Origin: Niabella insulamsoli
Lineage (GTDB): Bacteria > Bacteroidota > Bacteroidia > Chitinophagales > Chitinophagaceae
NCBI RefSeq assembly: GCF_039652435.2
Contig: NZ_CP190246.1
Location: forward strand, 3,906,001-3,970,000
Length of the DNA: 64,000 nt
Direction of reading: 5' to 3'
Shown here: positions 44,947 to 53,183 of the stretch, one piece after another
Layout of the letters: every line of letters begins with the position of its first letter
Position numbering within the stretch: the first letter of the stretch is position 1
Position numbers and translations under genes: made by a program
The notes under the pieces: generated by a model
Told to the model about the DNA's origin: nothing
The model's database searches: none
Seen by the model: the letters and a program-made list of their open reading frames with translations, nothing else

Positions 44947-47880
44947 ATGAAGTTAGCCGGATTTTTATCCTTTTTTATGCTTTTAAATGTTGTAAGCCAG
45001 GCGCAAACGGTGAAAGGCACCCTGATGGACCCTGTAGAGGGGATCGTGGTAAAGGGCGCCACAGTCCATTTGTTAAACCCAACTGACAGCAGCAATATCA
45101 AATCAACTTTATCGGATTCATCCGGCACCTTCCTGTTCACCAACCTTTCGTTGGGCAATTATGTATTAAAAAGCACGTCTATTGGGTTTGAAACGCTTTT
45201 AAGATCTATTTCCCTGACTGATTCGGCGCCTTCGTTGGATCTTGACGATGTATATATTCCCAAAAAAACAACAACACTTGAGGGCGTGGTTGTCGTTGCG
45301 TCAGCGCCCGCCGTTTCTCAAAAAGGCGACACCACCCAATTCAGCGCCCAGCAATACAAAGTAAACCCCGACGCGACGGTAGAAGACCTGATCAAAAAAA
45401 TGCCGGGCATTACCGTAGATCGCAGCGGCACGGTGACCGCGCAGGGAGAGCAGGTCAGGAAAGTGACGGTTGATGGTAAAGATTTTTTTGGCGATGACGC
45501 GACGATGGCCCTAAAAAACCTGCCTTCAGAAGTGGTAGATAAAATCCAGGTTTTTGACCGCCTGAGCGACCAGGCGCAGCTAACCGGTTTTGATGACGGC
45601 AATTCGGTAAAAGCGATCAACATTGTGACCAAAACGCAGGTCACCAACGGTCAGTTTGGGAGAATTTATGCGGGGTACGGAACAGATGAGCGCTACCAGG
45701 CCGGTGGGAATATCAGTTTTTTCAGCGGCGACAGGCGGGTTTCTTTCGTTGGAAACTTCAATAATGTAAACCAGCAAAATTTTGCTTCGCAGGATCTGTT
45801 GGGGCTGACCAGCAGCGGAGGTGGTGGCCGGGGCGGCTATCGCGGTGGTGGTTTTGGCGGCGGTTCAGATAATTTCACCGTGGGTATGCAGCCCGGCATT
45901 AGCAAAACCAACGCTTTTGGCGTTAACTTCAGCGACAAGTGGGGTAAAAGAAAAAATTTTGACGTAGCAGCCAGTTATTTTTATAATAATTCTAATACAA
46001 CCAACGAAACGAACCGGCTGAGCCAAACTTCGTTCACCACAGATAGTATTCGCTTCACGGGCAATAACTCCTTGTCTAACAGCAACAACAATAACCATCG
46101 CTTTAACCTGAGAGCAGAATACAAAATAGATTCTAATAATACCATTTATATTATTCCATCGATCAGTTTTCAGGATAATAACTCGGCATCTTCGGGCTCG
46201 AACTACACGTTTAACCAGCTCATGAACGATATAGATTCGGTCAACAGTTCCATCAACCGTGCCAACAGCGACCGCAACGGTTACAATATCAATAATAATA
46301 TCATGTACCGGCACTCTTTTGCCAAAAGAGGCCGCACGTTGTCGTTAGGATTTCAAACTTCTTTTAATAAAAATGCAGGCGAATCGTATAATTACAATGC
46401 ATTAAGATATTATAACGGCGCTATGATCACCGATTCGCTGCTCGATCAGTATCGCGATAATAATACCAATGGCAATCGCTACTCGGCAAGAGCCAACTAT
46501 TCGGAGCCGATTGGTAAACAAGGGCAAATAGAATTTGAATACGAATATGAGGTGCAAAACAACAAGGCCGACCAGCAGACTTATGAGAACGACGGAGATG
46601 GTAATTACGATATTTTCCAGCCGTTGCAATCGAATAAATTTGATAACACCATTACGACCAATACCGCCGAAATCGATTATCGTTTAGGCCGCTCGCGCGA
46701 TAACCAGTTTTCCATCGGTGTTGATTTTCAGAATTCAAAACTCGAGGGGAATCGCATTTATCCGCCGGGCGCTTCCCCGGTTCGCCAGCATTTCAACACT
46801 ATTCTTCCTAATATGCGCTGGTCGAAAAAGATCGGGCTCAACAGTAATTTCAGGCTTTATTATCGCGCGCGCACCGACTTCCCGTCGATCGATCAGCTTC
46901 AGGATGTGCTCGACATCAGCAATCCTCTTAATGTGAGCAGCGGCAATCCCTTACTGAAACAGGGATACACGAATTTCGGTTCGGCCAGGTATTCTTACGT
47001 AAACCGTAAAACCGGCCACAGCTTCTTTGCAAATTTCTTCGGGCAGATGACCAGCGATTATATTACAAACGCGGTTTATTACTTAAATGCTGATTCGGTA
47101 ATTCAAAATGTAAGCGTGAAAAAAGGCTCGCAGTTTTCCAAACCCATCAACCTCGACGGGTACAAACAGTTGAATGCATTTCTTACTTATAGTTTTCCGT
47201 TTAATGCCATTAAATCGAACCTGAACCTGAGCGGCGGGTTTACGTATGTGGACCGGCCGGGATCAATTAATAATCTGATTACAAAAACAACCAATAATAC
47301 GCTGAGCGGAAATATCGTTTGGGCGAGCAATATCAGCGAATACGTAGATTTCAATATCAACTACGGCGCTAATTTCAGCAATGCCAGGAGCGAATACCCC
47401 GATGAACTGGTGGCCCGCAACCTGGTAAGAAATAGTACTACCAAGTACATCAACCAGTCGGGCGGCGTCTTCCTGAACCTGCTATCCAAAAACGGGTGGT
47501 TTTTGCAAAATGACGTGACCAACCAAACCTATAGCGGTCTCTCTGAAGGGTTTAATACGTCTTACTGGCTTTGGAACGCTGCGGTCGGCAAAAAATTCCT
47601 GAAGAACAAAGCCGGGGAGTTGAAGCTTTCTGTATTTGACCTTCTGAAACAGAATCAAAGCGTGAGCCGCAGCATTGGAGCGAATAATACAATTACGGAC
47701 GAACAAAGCCGGGTGCTGCAGCAATACTTCATGCTTACTTTTACATACAGCCTGCGCAATTTTGGCAAAGGAAGGTCGTCTTCCTCGGGAAGCGGAGAAG
47801 AGCGGAGAGAATGGCGGGGCGGCCCTCCCGGTGGCGGTGTGTCTCCCGGTGGGAGGCGGCCAGGCGGCCCTATGTTTTAA
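44947..47880 (+). CDS. Outer membrane beta-barrel receptor-like protein with carboxypeptidase-regulatory domain
   Basis: 977 residues. Signal peptide (1-19), a CarboxypepD_reg-like domain (about 22-105), a TonB plug-like segment (about 130-230, YKVNPDATVEDLIKKMPGITVDRSGTVTAQGEQV) and a long beta barrel rich in Asn/Ser turns. The frame ends in a Gly/Arg/Pro tail (GGPPGGGVSPGGRRPGGP) after the last barrel strand, typical of this group. It may be a TonB-dependent transporter without a SusD partner. The start ATG 44947 opens the signal; the frame is open back to 44764. Confidence 0.9.
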   Translation: MKLAGFLSFFMLLNVVSQAQTVKGTLMDPVEGIVVKGATVHLLNPTDSSNIKSTLSDSSGTFLFTNLSLGNYVLKSTSIGFETLLRSISLTDSAPSLDLDDVYIPKKTTTLEGVVVVASAPAVSQKGDTTQFSAQQYKVNPDATVEDLIKKMPGITVDRSGTVTAQGEQVRKVTVDGKDFFGDDATMALKNLPSEVVDKIQVFDRLSDQAQLTGFDDGNSVKAINIVTKTQVTNGQFGRIYAGYGTDERYQAGGNISFFSGDRRVSFVGNFNNVNQQNFASQDLLGLTSSGGGGRGGYRGGGFGGGSDNFTVGMQPGISKTNAFGVNFSDKWGKRKNFDVAASYFYNNSNTTNETNRLSQTSFTTDSIRFTGNNSLSNSNNNNHRFNLRAEYKIDSNNTIYIIPSISFQDNNSASSGSNYTFNQLMNDIDSVNSSINRANSDRNGYNINNNIMYRHSFAKRGRTLSLGFQTSFNKNAGESYNYNALRYYNGAMITDSLLDQYRDNNTNGNRYSARANYSEPIGKQGQIEFEYEYEVQNNKADQQTYENDGDGNYDIFQPLQSNKFDNTITTNTAEIDYRLGRSRDNQFSIGVDFQNSKLEGNRIYPPGASPVRQHFNTILPNMRWSKKIGLNSNFRLYYRARTDFPSIDQLQDVLDISNPLNVSSGNPLLKQGYTNFGSARYSYVNRKTGHSFFANFFGQMTSDYITNAVYYLNADSVIQNVSVKKGSQFSKPINLDGYKQLNAFLTYSFPFNAIKSNLNLSGGFTYVDRPGSINNLITKTTNNTLSGNIVWASNISEYVDFNINYGANFSNARSEYPDELVARNLVRNSTTKYINQSGGVFLNLLSKNGWFLQNDVTNQTYSGLSEGFNTSYWLWNAAVGKKFLKNKAGELKLSVFDLLKQNQSVSRSIGANNTITDEQSRVLQQYFMLTFTYSLRNFGKGRSSSSGSGEERREWRGGPPGGGVSPGGRRPGGPMF

Positions 47881-47949
47881 GCGCCGATTACAAAACAGTT
47901 AGAAAAATGTAGTAATATCGCTGCCAGAATTTGCAACAAACTCATTTTT

Positions 47950-48507
47950 TTGGCAAGCGAGGACATACTTGTAGAACAATTAAAGCAGGGAGACGGGGCC
48001 GCTTTCAAGCATATTGTAGACACATATCAAAATATGGTTTACAATACCTGCCTTAGTATTGTCAAAAGCCAGGAAGACGCGGAGGATTTAGCGCAGGATG
48101 TGTTTGTGCAGGTCTACCAGTCGATTCATTCCTTCAAAGGTGAGTCTAAGCTTTCTACCTGGCTGTACCGGATCGCGACGACAAAATCGCTCGATCATGA
48201 ACGAAAAAAGAAACGAAAAAAGCGCTTTGGCTTTGTAAAAAGTATATTTGGAGAAGATGCGCAGGTAGAAGTAAATCCGCCCGACTTTCACCATCCGGGG
48301 GTTATTTTAGATAAAAAGGAAAATGCAGCTATTTTGTTCAGAGCGATATATCAACTTCCTGAAAATCAACGGATAGCATTCATTCTCAGTAAAATAGAAG
48401 GGCAGAGTTACCAGGAAATAAGTGAAATTATGCAAACGACCATACCCGCTGTAGAGTCGTTATTGCATCGGGCAAAAAACAATCTGAAAAAAATATTAGA
48501 AAGTTAA
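47950..48507 (+). CDS. ECF-type RNA polymerase sigma-70 factor
   Basis: 185 residues: region 2 (YQNMVYNTCLSIVKSQEDAEDLAQDVFVQVY ... LSTWLYRIATTKSLD) and region 4 (LPENQRIAFILSKIEGQSYQEISEIMQTTIPAVESLLHRAKNNL). The start is TTG at 47950; no ATG precedes it in frame. It begins 69 bases after the barrel gene and heads an apparent unit with an anti-sigma-like membrane protein and two CpxP-like proteins, suggesting envelope-stress control. Confidence 0.93.
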   Translation: MASEDILVEQLKQGDGAAFKHIVDTYQNMVYNTCLSIVKSQEDAEDLAQDVFVQVYQSIHSFKGESKLSTWLYRIATTKSLDHERKKKRKKRFGFVKSIFGEDAQVEVNPPDFHHPGVILDKKENAAILFRAIYQLPENQRIAFILSKIEGQSYQEISEIMQTTIPAVESLLHRAKNNLKKILES

Positions 48508-48625
48508 AAAGCCTTATTTTACAAGAAAAATAAAAAAATAGCGTCTAATAAATGTGTATATAATGCATGAGAAACCCAATTTTAAAAACGGGCGTCGATT
48601 GCCGGGGTTGCCAGGAAAATAAATG

Positions 48626-48639
48626 ATCCGCCAGCGGAT
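48626..48639. promoter_or_regulatory. Short palindrome before the anti-sigma-like gene
   Basis: ATCCGC-CA-GCGGAT, six-base perfect arms with a 2-base centre, 17 bases before the ATG at 48657. Too tight for a stable hairpin; it could be a protein site. Low weight. Confidence 0.25.
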
Positions 48640-48656
48640 AGCAAAAAGAAAACACG

Positions 48657-48977
48657 ATGAAAAGATCCAATTCGGAAATTGAAGAAATTTTAAACAGCCT
48701 TGACGGCATATCGCGTGCTGAAGCGAGGCCATTTATGCATACCCGCGTAATGGGGAAAATGCAGGAAGAAAACAATTTCTGGTCGCGATCGATAAAACTG
48801 GTTACCCGCCCCGTTATTGCCTTAAGTTGCCTCTCGGTAATTGTGGTAGCTAATATTTACACGGTCATAACGACCGATTATGAAGAGCAGGAAAGCGTTA
48901 CCGCGTCGTCGAATACCATTTCTGACGTGCTTCAAAACGAGAATTACATTTTGGCCGTTAACGATGTTAATCAATAA
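48657..48977 (+). CDS. Single-pass membrane protein, probable anti-sigma factor
   Basis: 106 residues: a cytoplasmic N-terminal half (KRSNSEIEEILNSLDGISRAEARPFMHTRVMGKM), one helix at about 48-70 and a short acidic extracytoplasmic tail. The size and place right after an ECF sigma gene suggest an anti-sigma role, but no zinc-binding anti-sigma motif is visible, so this rests on context. Confidence 0.65.
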   Translation: MKRSNSEIEEILNSLDGISRAEARPFMHTRVMGKMQEENNFWSRSIKLVTRPVIALSCLSVIVVANIYTVITTDYEEQESVTASSNTISDVLQNENYILAVNDVNQ

Positions 48978-48984
48978 TTAAATA

Positions 48985-49479
48985 ATGCCTCAAAGTCGAT
49001 CTACTAATAAATTCCTGGTTTTCATAATATTCCTGCTCTTAGTTACTAATGTTTTGGTAATCGGTTATTTCCTTCTTGGTGGGAAAAAGAAGCCCAAAAA
49101 GGAAAAAAGCAAAGATAGTTTTGCGGCCATCCTTCAGCGGGAAGTGGGCTTCAACGACGAACAGGTGGCCAGGTTTAACAAGCTTAGAGAAACACACTGG
49201 GCCAATGCAAAGGCAAAAATGGACCAGATCATCGACGTAAAGAATGTTATTTTTGATTTAACCAAACAACCCAACACGCCCGATTCTGTGGTGGAAACCC
49301 TGGCTGATTCGATTGGCAGGCTGCAAAAACAGGTAGAAATCAGCGCTTTTCGACACGTTACTGAAACGCGGAAAATCTGCACGCCTTCTCAGGAACCGGC
49401 CTACGATTCACTCATGATTCGAATCATCAACAAGGGAAAAAGCCGAAGACCCGCGGCAGCTGCCGGTGCATCAAAATAA
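48985..49479 (+). CDS. CpxP/Spy-like periplasmic heavy-metal-sensor-type protein
   Basis: 164 residues: an N-terminal membrane anchor (about 9-31), a Lys-rich linker and a helical domain (FAAILQREVGFNDEQVARFNKLRETHWANAKAKMDQI...) like the periplasmic heavy-metal sensor/Spy-CpxP group, whose curved helical hairpins sense or chaperone misfolded proteins. The start is seven bases after the anti-sigma-like gene. Confidence 0.7.
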   Translation: MPQSRSTNKFLVFIIFLLLVTNVLVIGYFLLGGKKKPKKEKSKDSFAAILQREVGFNDEQVARFNKLRETHWANAKAKMDQIIDVKNVIFDLTKQPNTPDSVVETLADSIGRLQKQVEISAFRHVTETRKICTPSQEPAYDSLMIRIINKGKSRRPAAAAGASK

Positions 49480-49546
49480 GCACACTTGCAACTTTTTATA
49501 AATTGCGCCCTCTTATAAGAAAGTTTTCATGTGTTCATTTGCTATC

Positions 49547-49561
49547 GCGTTTGATAAACGC
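49547..49561. promoter_or_regulatory. Perfect inverted repeat ahead of the last CpxP-like gene
   Basis: GCGTTT-GAT-AAACGC, six-base arms with a 3-base centre, in the 199-base gap before the gene at 49679. A candidate operator; I see no good promoter box beside it. Confidence 0.3.
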
Positions 49562-49678
49562 ATGGAATTTTGCATACAGAAGCAGGGCGGCAGCCGGATG
49601 TTTTCGTTTGACTATGCGATCGGGGAAACGGTTGACATAAGCAAAGCCAGTCCGCTTTCATTGAAAAAAGTTTTACGG

Positions 49679-50074
49679 ATGAGAACCAAAGCATTTTTTT
49701 TAGCAGCAGGTATTTTTCTATGGAGCCTTAGCAGTTCGGCGCAAAGCGGTGCTGCGAAAGACGGCGCAAAAGACAAAGTTGCGCAAGTGATGGACCTTTT
49801 TGATGCAGCGTTTAAATTACCTAAAGAAAAACGGACGGCTGTTGAAGACATTTTTCTTAGTTTTTACGAAGGGCAGCAAAAATTGAAAAACAATATCCAA
49901 AGGCCCGCCTCCGGGCTTGCGCAGGGATTATCGGGGCAGGATTTTCAAAGTGTGAGAAAAAGAAATGAAGCGCTGATAGCCGCCCGCGAAAAAAGCCTGA
50001 AAGAGGAATTGACCGAAGATCAATACAAAAAATGGAAGGGAACAATCGAACCGTCCCTACACAAAAGAAGATAA
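49679..50074 (+). CDS. Small secreted helical protein, CpxP-like
   Basis: 131 residues. A signal peptide (about 1-23, ending SSAQS) is followed by helices AAKDGAKDKVAQVMDLFDAAFKLPKEKRTAVEDIFLSFYEGQQKL ... VRKRNEALIAAREKSLKEELTEDQYKKWKGTIEP. The closing EELTEDQYKKW is common in Bacteroidota CpxP/Spy-type proteins. The frame extends 50 codons upstream, but ATG 49679 opens a good signal peptide. Confidence 0.65.
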   Translation: MRTKAFFLAAGIFLWSLSSSAQSGAAKDGAKDKVAQVMDLFDAAFKLPKEKRTAVEDIFLSFYEGQQKLKNNIQRPASGLAQGLSGQDFQSVRKRNEALIAAREKSLKEELTEDQYKKWKGTIEPSLHKRR

Positions 50075-50080
50075 CATCCA

Positions 50081-51262
50081 TTATCGGATTTCATATAACA
50101 GCAACTCGTCGGTGCCCCCCAATTTTTCATGGTCCTGCACCAACCCCAGCCTTTTACCATCATTACTCCACGCGATAGTGTGCACTTCCTTTTGTGGCCG
50201 CTCAATTTTGGTTTGAGCAAAATTTTTGAGATTGACCAGGTAAGCCTCATTCGTCGCAGTTATATAAACCATATTTTTCCCGCCAGGGCTCAGGTAGGCC
50301 GTTTGGTACTTGAAAGAAAGCGGTTGGTTTTGAATGAGCGCTCCTTTTGCGTACACGGCCAGGTAATTGGTATCCTCAGGTAAATAATGCTGATCATCCA
50401 AAAACAGGATCTCGTTGCGCTCGTTGATGGCAAATTTGTAACTGAGATTTGTAAACCTTCTGATTCCAAAATTCTGCAAGGTATCCGATCCGCTCACCAA
50501 TAGATGCACATATTCGTTCGCCATACCCTGTCCCGTATCAGCCGGACTATAAACAACATAAGCCGGCTGCTTTCCTTTCATAAAGATTTCTCCGATTAAA
50601 TTGTAGAGCCGGTATTTAATGGCCGCCTGCTGCATCAACACTGTCTTTTTAGTCCGCAGGTTTACCTGGCTTAACGAAATTGCCGAACCAAAGGGGCCGT
50701 TTACCTTTTCTCCGGTTTTATAGGCGAGCGTTAGCGAATCGATAAAAAGGGGATCAAGCAGATAAAGTCCCTGCGGCCGGGCCACCTCCTCCGTTTTTTG
50801 AGTTGATTTATTATAAACTTTAATGCTGTTGCCCCTGTATGCATCGGCATATAAACGGTCCTGCTCCTGTAGCGGCTTTAGCTGATGTGCGTAGGCGAGG
50901 CGACCGTCGTTTTGAGAAAAAGCCGGCGCCCAACCAAAGTCGATCAACGACAATTTTTCTTTCTGATAGTCGAAAATACTTACCACCGGATCATTTTTTC
51001 GTTGTGCCAGGCTTTGCTTCGACAGGTAGCTTTTGTTGGCATTTTTATAAATATCATCAGGGCGCTCCCCAGCACTGTCCCTGCCGCTCAGCCGTTGTAC
51101 AAAAGCCACTTCCTCGCTATTTGCCGCAAAGGTGGGATTCAGCAAATAATAGCCCTTTTGATGCCAGGAACCCAGCTTTTTTAGGGCCGGAGATTGGGCA
51201 TAGCCCGTATTTATCAAAGAAAAAAACAGAAAACAGAGGGGAACACATTTGCACTTAATCAT
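50081..51262 (-). CDS. Secreted TolB/WD40-like beta-propeller protein
   Basis: 393 residues: a signal peptide (about 1-22, ending GYAQS), then propeller-like repeats (ANSEEVAFVQRLSG, WAPAFSQNDGRLAYAHQL, YLSPGGKNMVYITATNEAYLV, IAWSNDGKRLGLVQDH). No catalytic motif is seen. It is likely a periplasmic binding or scaffolding protein. Its stop lies 7 bases from that of the CpxP-like gene (convergent). Confidence 0.65.
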   Translation of the reverse strand: MIKCKCVPLCFLFFSLINTGYAQSPALKKLGSWHQKGYYLLNPTFAANSEEVAFVQRLSGRDSAGERPDDIYKNANKSYLSKQSLAQRKNDPVVSIFDYQKEKLSLIDFGWAPAFSQNDGRLAYAHQLKPLQEQDRLYADAYRGNSIKVYNKSTQKTEEVARPQGLYLLDPLFIDSLTLAYKTGEKVNGPFGSAISLSQVNLRTKKTVLMQQAAIKYRLYNLIGEIFMKGKQPAYVVYSPADTGQGMANEYVHLLVSGSDTLQNFGIRRFTNLSYKFAINERNEILFLDDQHYLPEDTNYLAVYAKGALIQNQPLSFKYQTAYLSPGGKNMVYITATNEAYLVNLKNFAQTKIERPQKEVHTIAWSNDGKRLGLVQDHEKLGGTDELLLYEIR

Positions 51263-51394
51263 CTCGAATTTGGTATCAGTTTGAATTAAAACGATATTTT
51301 TTTCTAAATATTATAAGGAAGACGAATTGTCGCCCAAAAAGTTTAGTGGCGATAATTTTTATCAATATCCAAAATTTAATATTAAATAATTGTT

Positions 51395-52618
51395 ATGTTT
51401 TGTAACTTTAATAAAGTACCGGAAATCGTGAAAAGATTCATTACGATATTGCTTTTTGTGGCCCTGATGCCCGTTTACGCCGCCGCCTCCAACAATGTTA
51501 CTTTCAACTTTTATGGCGACGTGATTTCTTTCAGGTACGACAAAACCGCGCTTGTCGATTTCAATGAAGCTGCACTAAGCGATGAACAAATAAACGCTTT
51601 TTATGAAAAGGCGGAAAATACCGATTTCAGCAGTTTGATCACGGCGCTCGAAAACTACCGGACTTTTAAAAAGGCGGATGACTGGCTTTTTTATCAACTG
51701 GTCAGAAATGCTACAGAACAAATCAGCCCCAAAGCAGATAACTACCTGCGCTACACGCTGTATAAATGGTATTTGATGGTGAAAGCGGGTTATGGAACTT
51801 TATTGAGCCACAATAATGGCCGGCTCCTTTTTTATATTCAGTGCGATGAAAATATTTACAATATTCCGTATCGGCAGCAAAACGGTCGGCAATATGTTTG
51901 TTTAAATTATCATGATTATGGCAGCAATATCAATTTTGAAAAAGAAGTATTTAAAGGGGTAGCCATTGCGCTGCCCGAGCCGCAACGCATTTTTTCCTAT
52001 AAAATTGAAAAACTGCCCGATTTTAATGATGCTGATTATATCGATAAGAAATTGCAGTTTACTTATAACACCAACGAGTATAATTTTTCCATTAAAATCA
52101 ACTCTCAAATAACCCGGTTATTTAACAACTACCCGGTTGTTGAGTACAAGGATTATATCAACATTCCGCTCAGCAATAAAACCTATGCATCGCTGATCAC
52201 GCTGCTAAAAAAACAATTGCGCGGTTTGAATACCAAAAACGGGGTCGACTATTTGATGCACTTCACCCGCTACGCTTTCCCGTTTGATGCCGACACCGAC
52301 GTTTTCGGCTCAGAAAAAAGATTATCGCCCGAGCAAACCCTGTTGTCTCCCTACAGCGATTGCGATGACCGCGTTGGTTTGTTTTTTTTCCTGGTAAAAG
52401 AAATTTATAATCTTCCCATGATTGTTTTGGCCTATCCCCGGCATGTGACCATTGCGATCAAATTTGATAAACCGGTTGGGAATACGATTGAATACAAAGG
52501 CGCGCAATACTCCGTTTGCGAACCCACACCGCAAAGCAAAGACCTGCGGCTGGGAGAATTGTTGCCCGAATTAAAAAAGGAAGCCTACGAGGTCGCGTAT
52601 GTTTATAATCCTTTATAA
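51395..52618 (+). CDS. Secreted transglutaminase-like cysteine protease-fold protein
   Basis: 407 residues. A hydrophobic N-terminus (about 14-32, ending YAAA) is a signal; a GTG at residue 12 (51428) would give a more typical one. The C-terminal 100 residues have the transglutaminase-like order: Cys323 in SPYSDCDDRVGLFFFLV, His350 in YPRHVTIAI and an acidic residue in VCEPTPQ (Glu376, where Asp is more usual). It is probably a periplasmic protease-like domain of unknown target. Divergent from the propeller gene. Confidence 0.7.
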   Translation: MFCNFNKVPEIVKRFITILLFVALMPVYAAASNNVTFNFYGDVISFRYDKTALVDFNEAALSDEQINAFYEKAENTDFSSLITALENYRTFKKADDWLFYQLVRNATEQISPKADNYLRYTLYKWYLMVKAGYGTLLSHNNGRLLFYIQCDENIYNIPYRQQNGRQYVCLNYHDYGSNINFEKEVFKGVAIALPEPQRIFSYKIEKLPDFNDADYIDKKLQFTYNTNEYNFSIKINSQITRLFNNYPVVEYKDYINIPLSNKTYASLITLLKKQLRGLNTKNGVDYLMHFTRYAFPFDADTDVFGSEKRLSPEQTLLSPYSDCDDRVGLFFFLVKEIYNLPMIVLAYPRHVTIAIKFDKPVGNTIEYKGAQYSVCEPTPQSKDLRLGELLPELKKEAYEVAYVYNPL

Positions 52619-52635
52619 AAAACGCGTCATCATTT

Positions 52636-52980
52636 CTATTCGCCGCAAGACCATAGCTTTTTTTGATTCTTCAGCTTGGATACAAAAGACGCCCGGTCAG
52701 CGTCCTGAGCACCCGCTACTTCATTACCATTTTCCTCATAAAAAGAATGTACACAATTACAGGCAGGCCCGCTACACCCAATTTCAAAAATGGTTCTGCC
52801 TTCGTAGGAATGAGACCAAATGGTGGGCATACAGCCACAGTTTTTCGAAAGTTCTTCTTTTTTTGATTTCAACCAGGCGATTTGCTCGGTAGGATCGTCT
52901 ATGGGAGATGCATTATCGGCTTTGTTACACCCCATTATTAAAGTAATAAAAAAAGCGGCCAGCATCAATTTGACAGTCAT
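52636..52980 (-). CDS. Small cysteine-rich lipoprotein
   Basis: 114 residues. The lipobox region ITLIMGCNKAD lipidates Cys18. The mature part has six further Cys, including CGC, CSGPACNC and a C-terminal CGE, so disulphides or metal binding are likely. I do not recognise a family. It is convergent with the transglutaminase-like gene, 17 bases apart. Confidence 0.7.
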   Translation of the reverse strand: MTVKLMLAAFFITLIMGCNKADNASPIDDPTEQIAWLKSKKEELSKNCGCMPTIWSHSYEGRTIFEIGCSGPACNCVHSFYEENGNEVAGAQDADRASFVSKLKNQKKLWSCGE

Positions 52981-53128
52981 ATGGTTTGTTTTTATGGTTA
53001 ATGTTTGATTTGACTCTTGATAATAAGACGCAATAGCGTCAATAAATGCAACAGGCTTATATTAAGAAACTATGGACAAATATAGAAAACGCCATCCGCA
53101 AGCGCTAATCGTTTATTTCAATAAATGA

Positions 53129-53156
53129 AATAGCGCCTCCGGCCGGAAGCGCTATT
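53129..53156 (-). terminator. Strong hairpin after the TonB-dependent receptor gene
   Basis: An 8-bp perfect stem AATAGCGC/GCGCTATT encloses an inner TCCGG/CCGGA stem. On the minus strand it is followed by a T-rich run with interruptions, so it probably ends the receptor transcript. Confidence 0.6.
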
Positions 53157-53183
53157 CAAAGCATTCATTTACCAGATAAAAAA

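Noticed and set aside
48562..48621. A 19-codon open frame with two Gly-Pro turns between the sigma factor and the anti-sigma-like gene.
   Set aside because: Too short, no ribosome site, and no family resemblance; it overlaps a second equally poor frame.
53027..53040. GACGC-AATA-GCGTC inverted repeat upstream of the Cys-rich lipoprotein gene.
   Set aside because: Five-base arms are expected by chance in 64 kb and nothing nearby supports a function.
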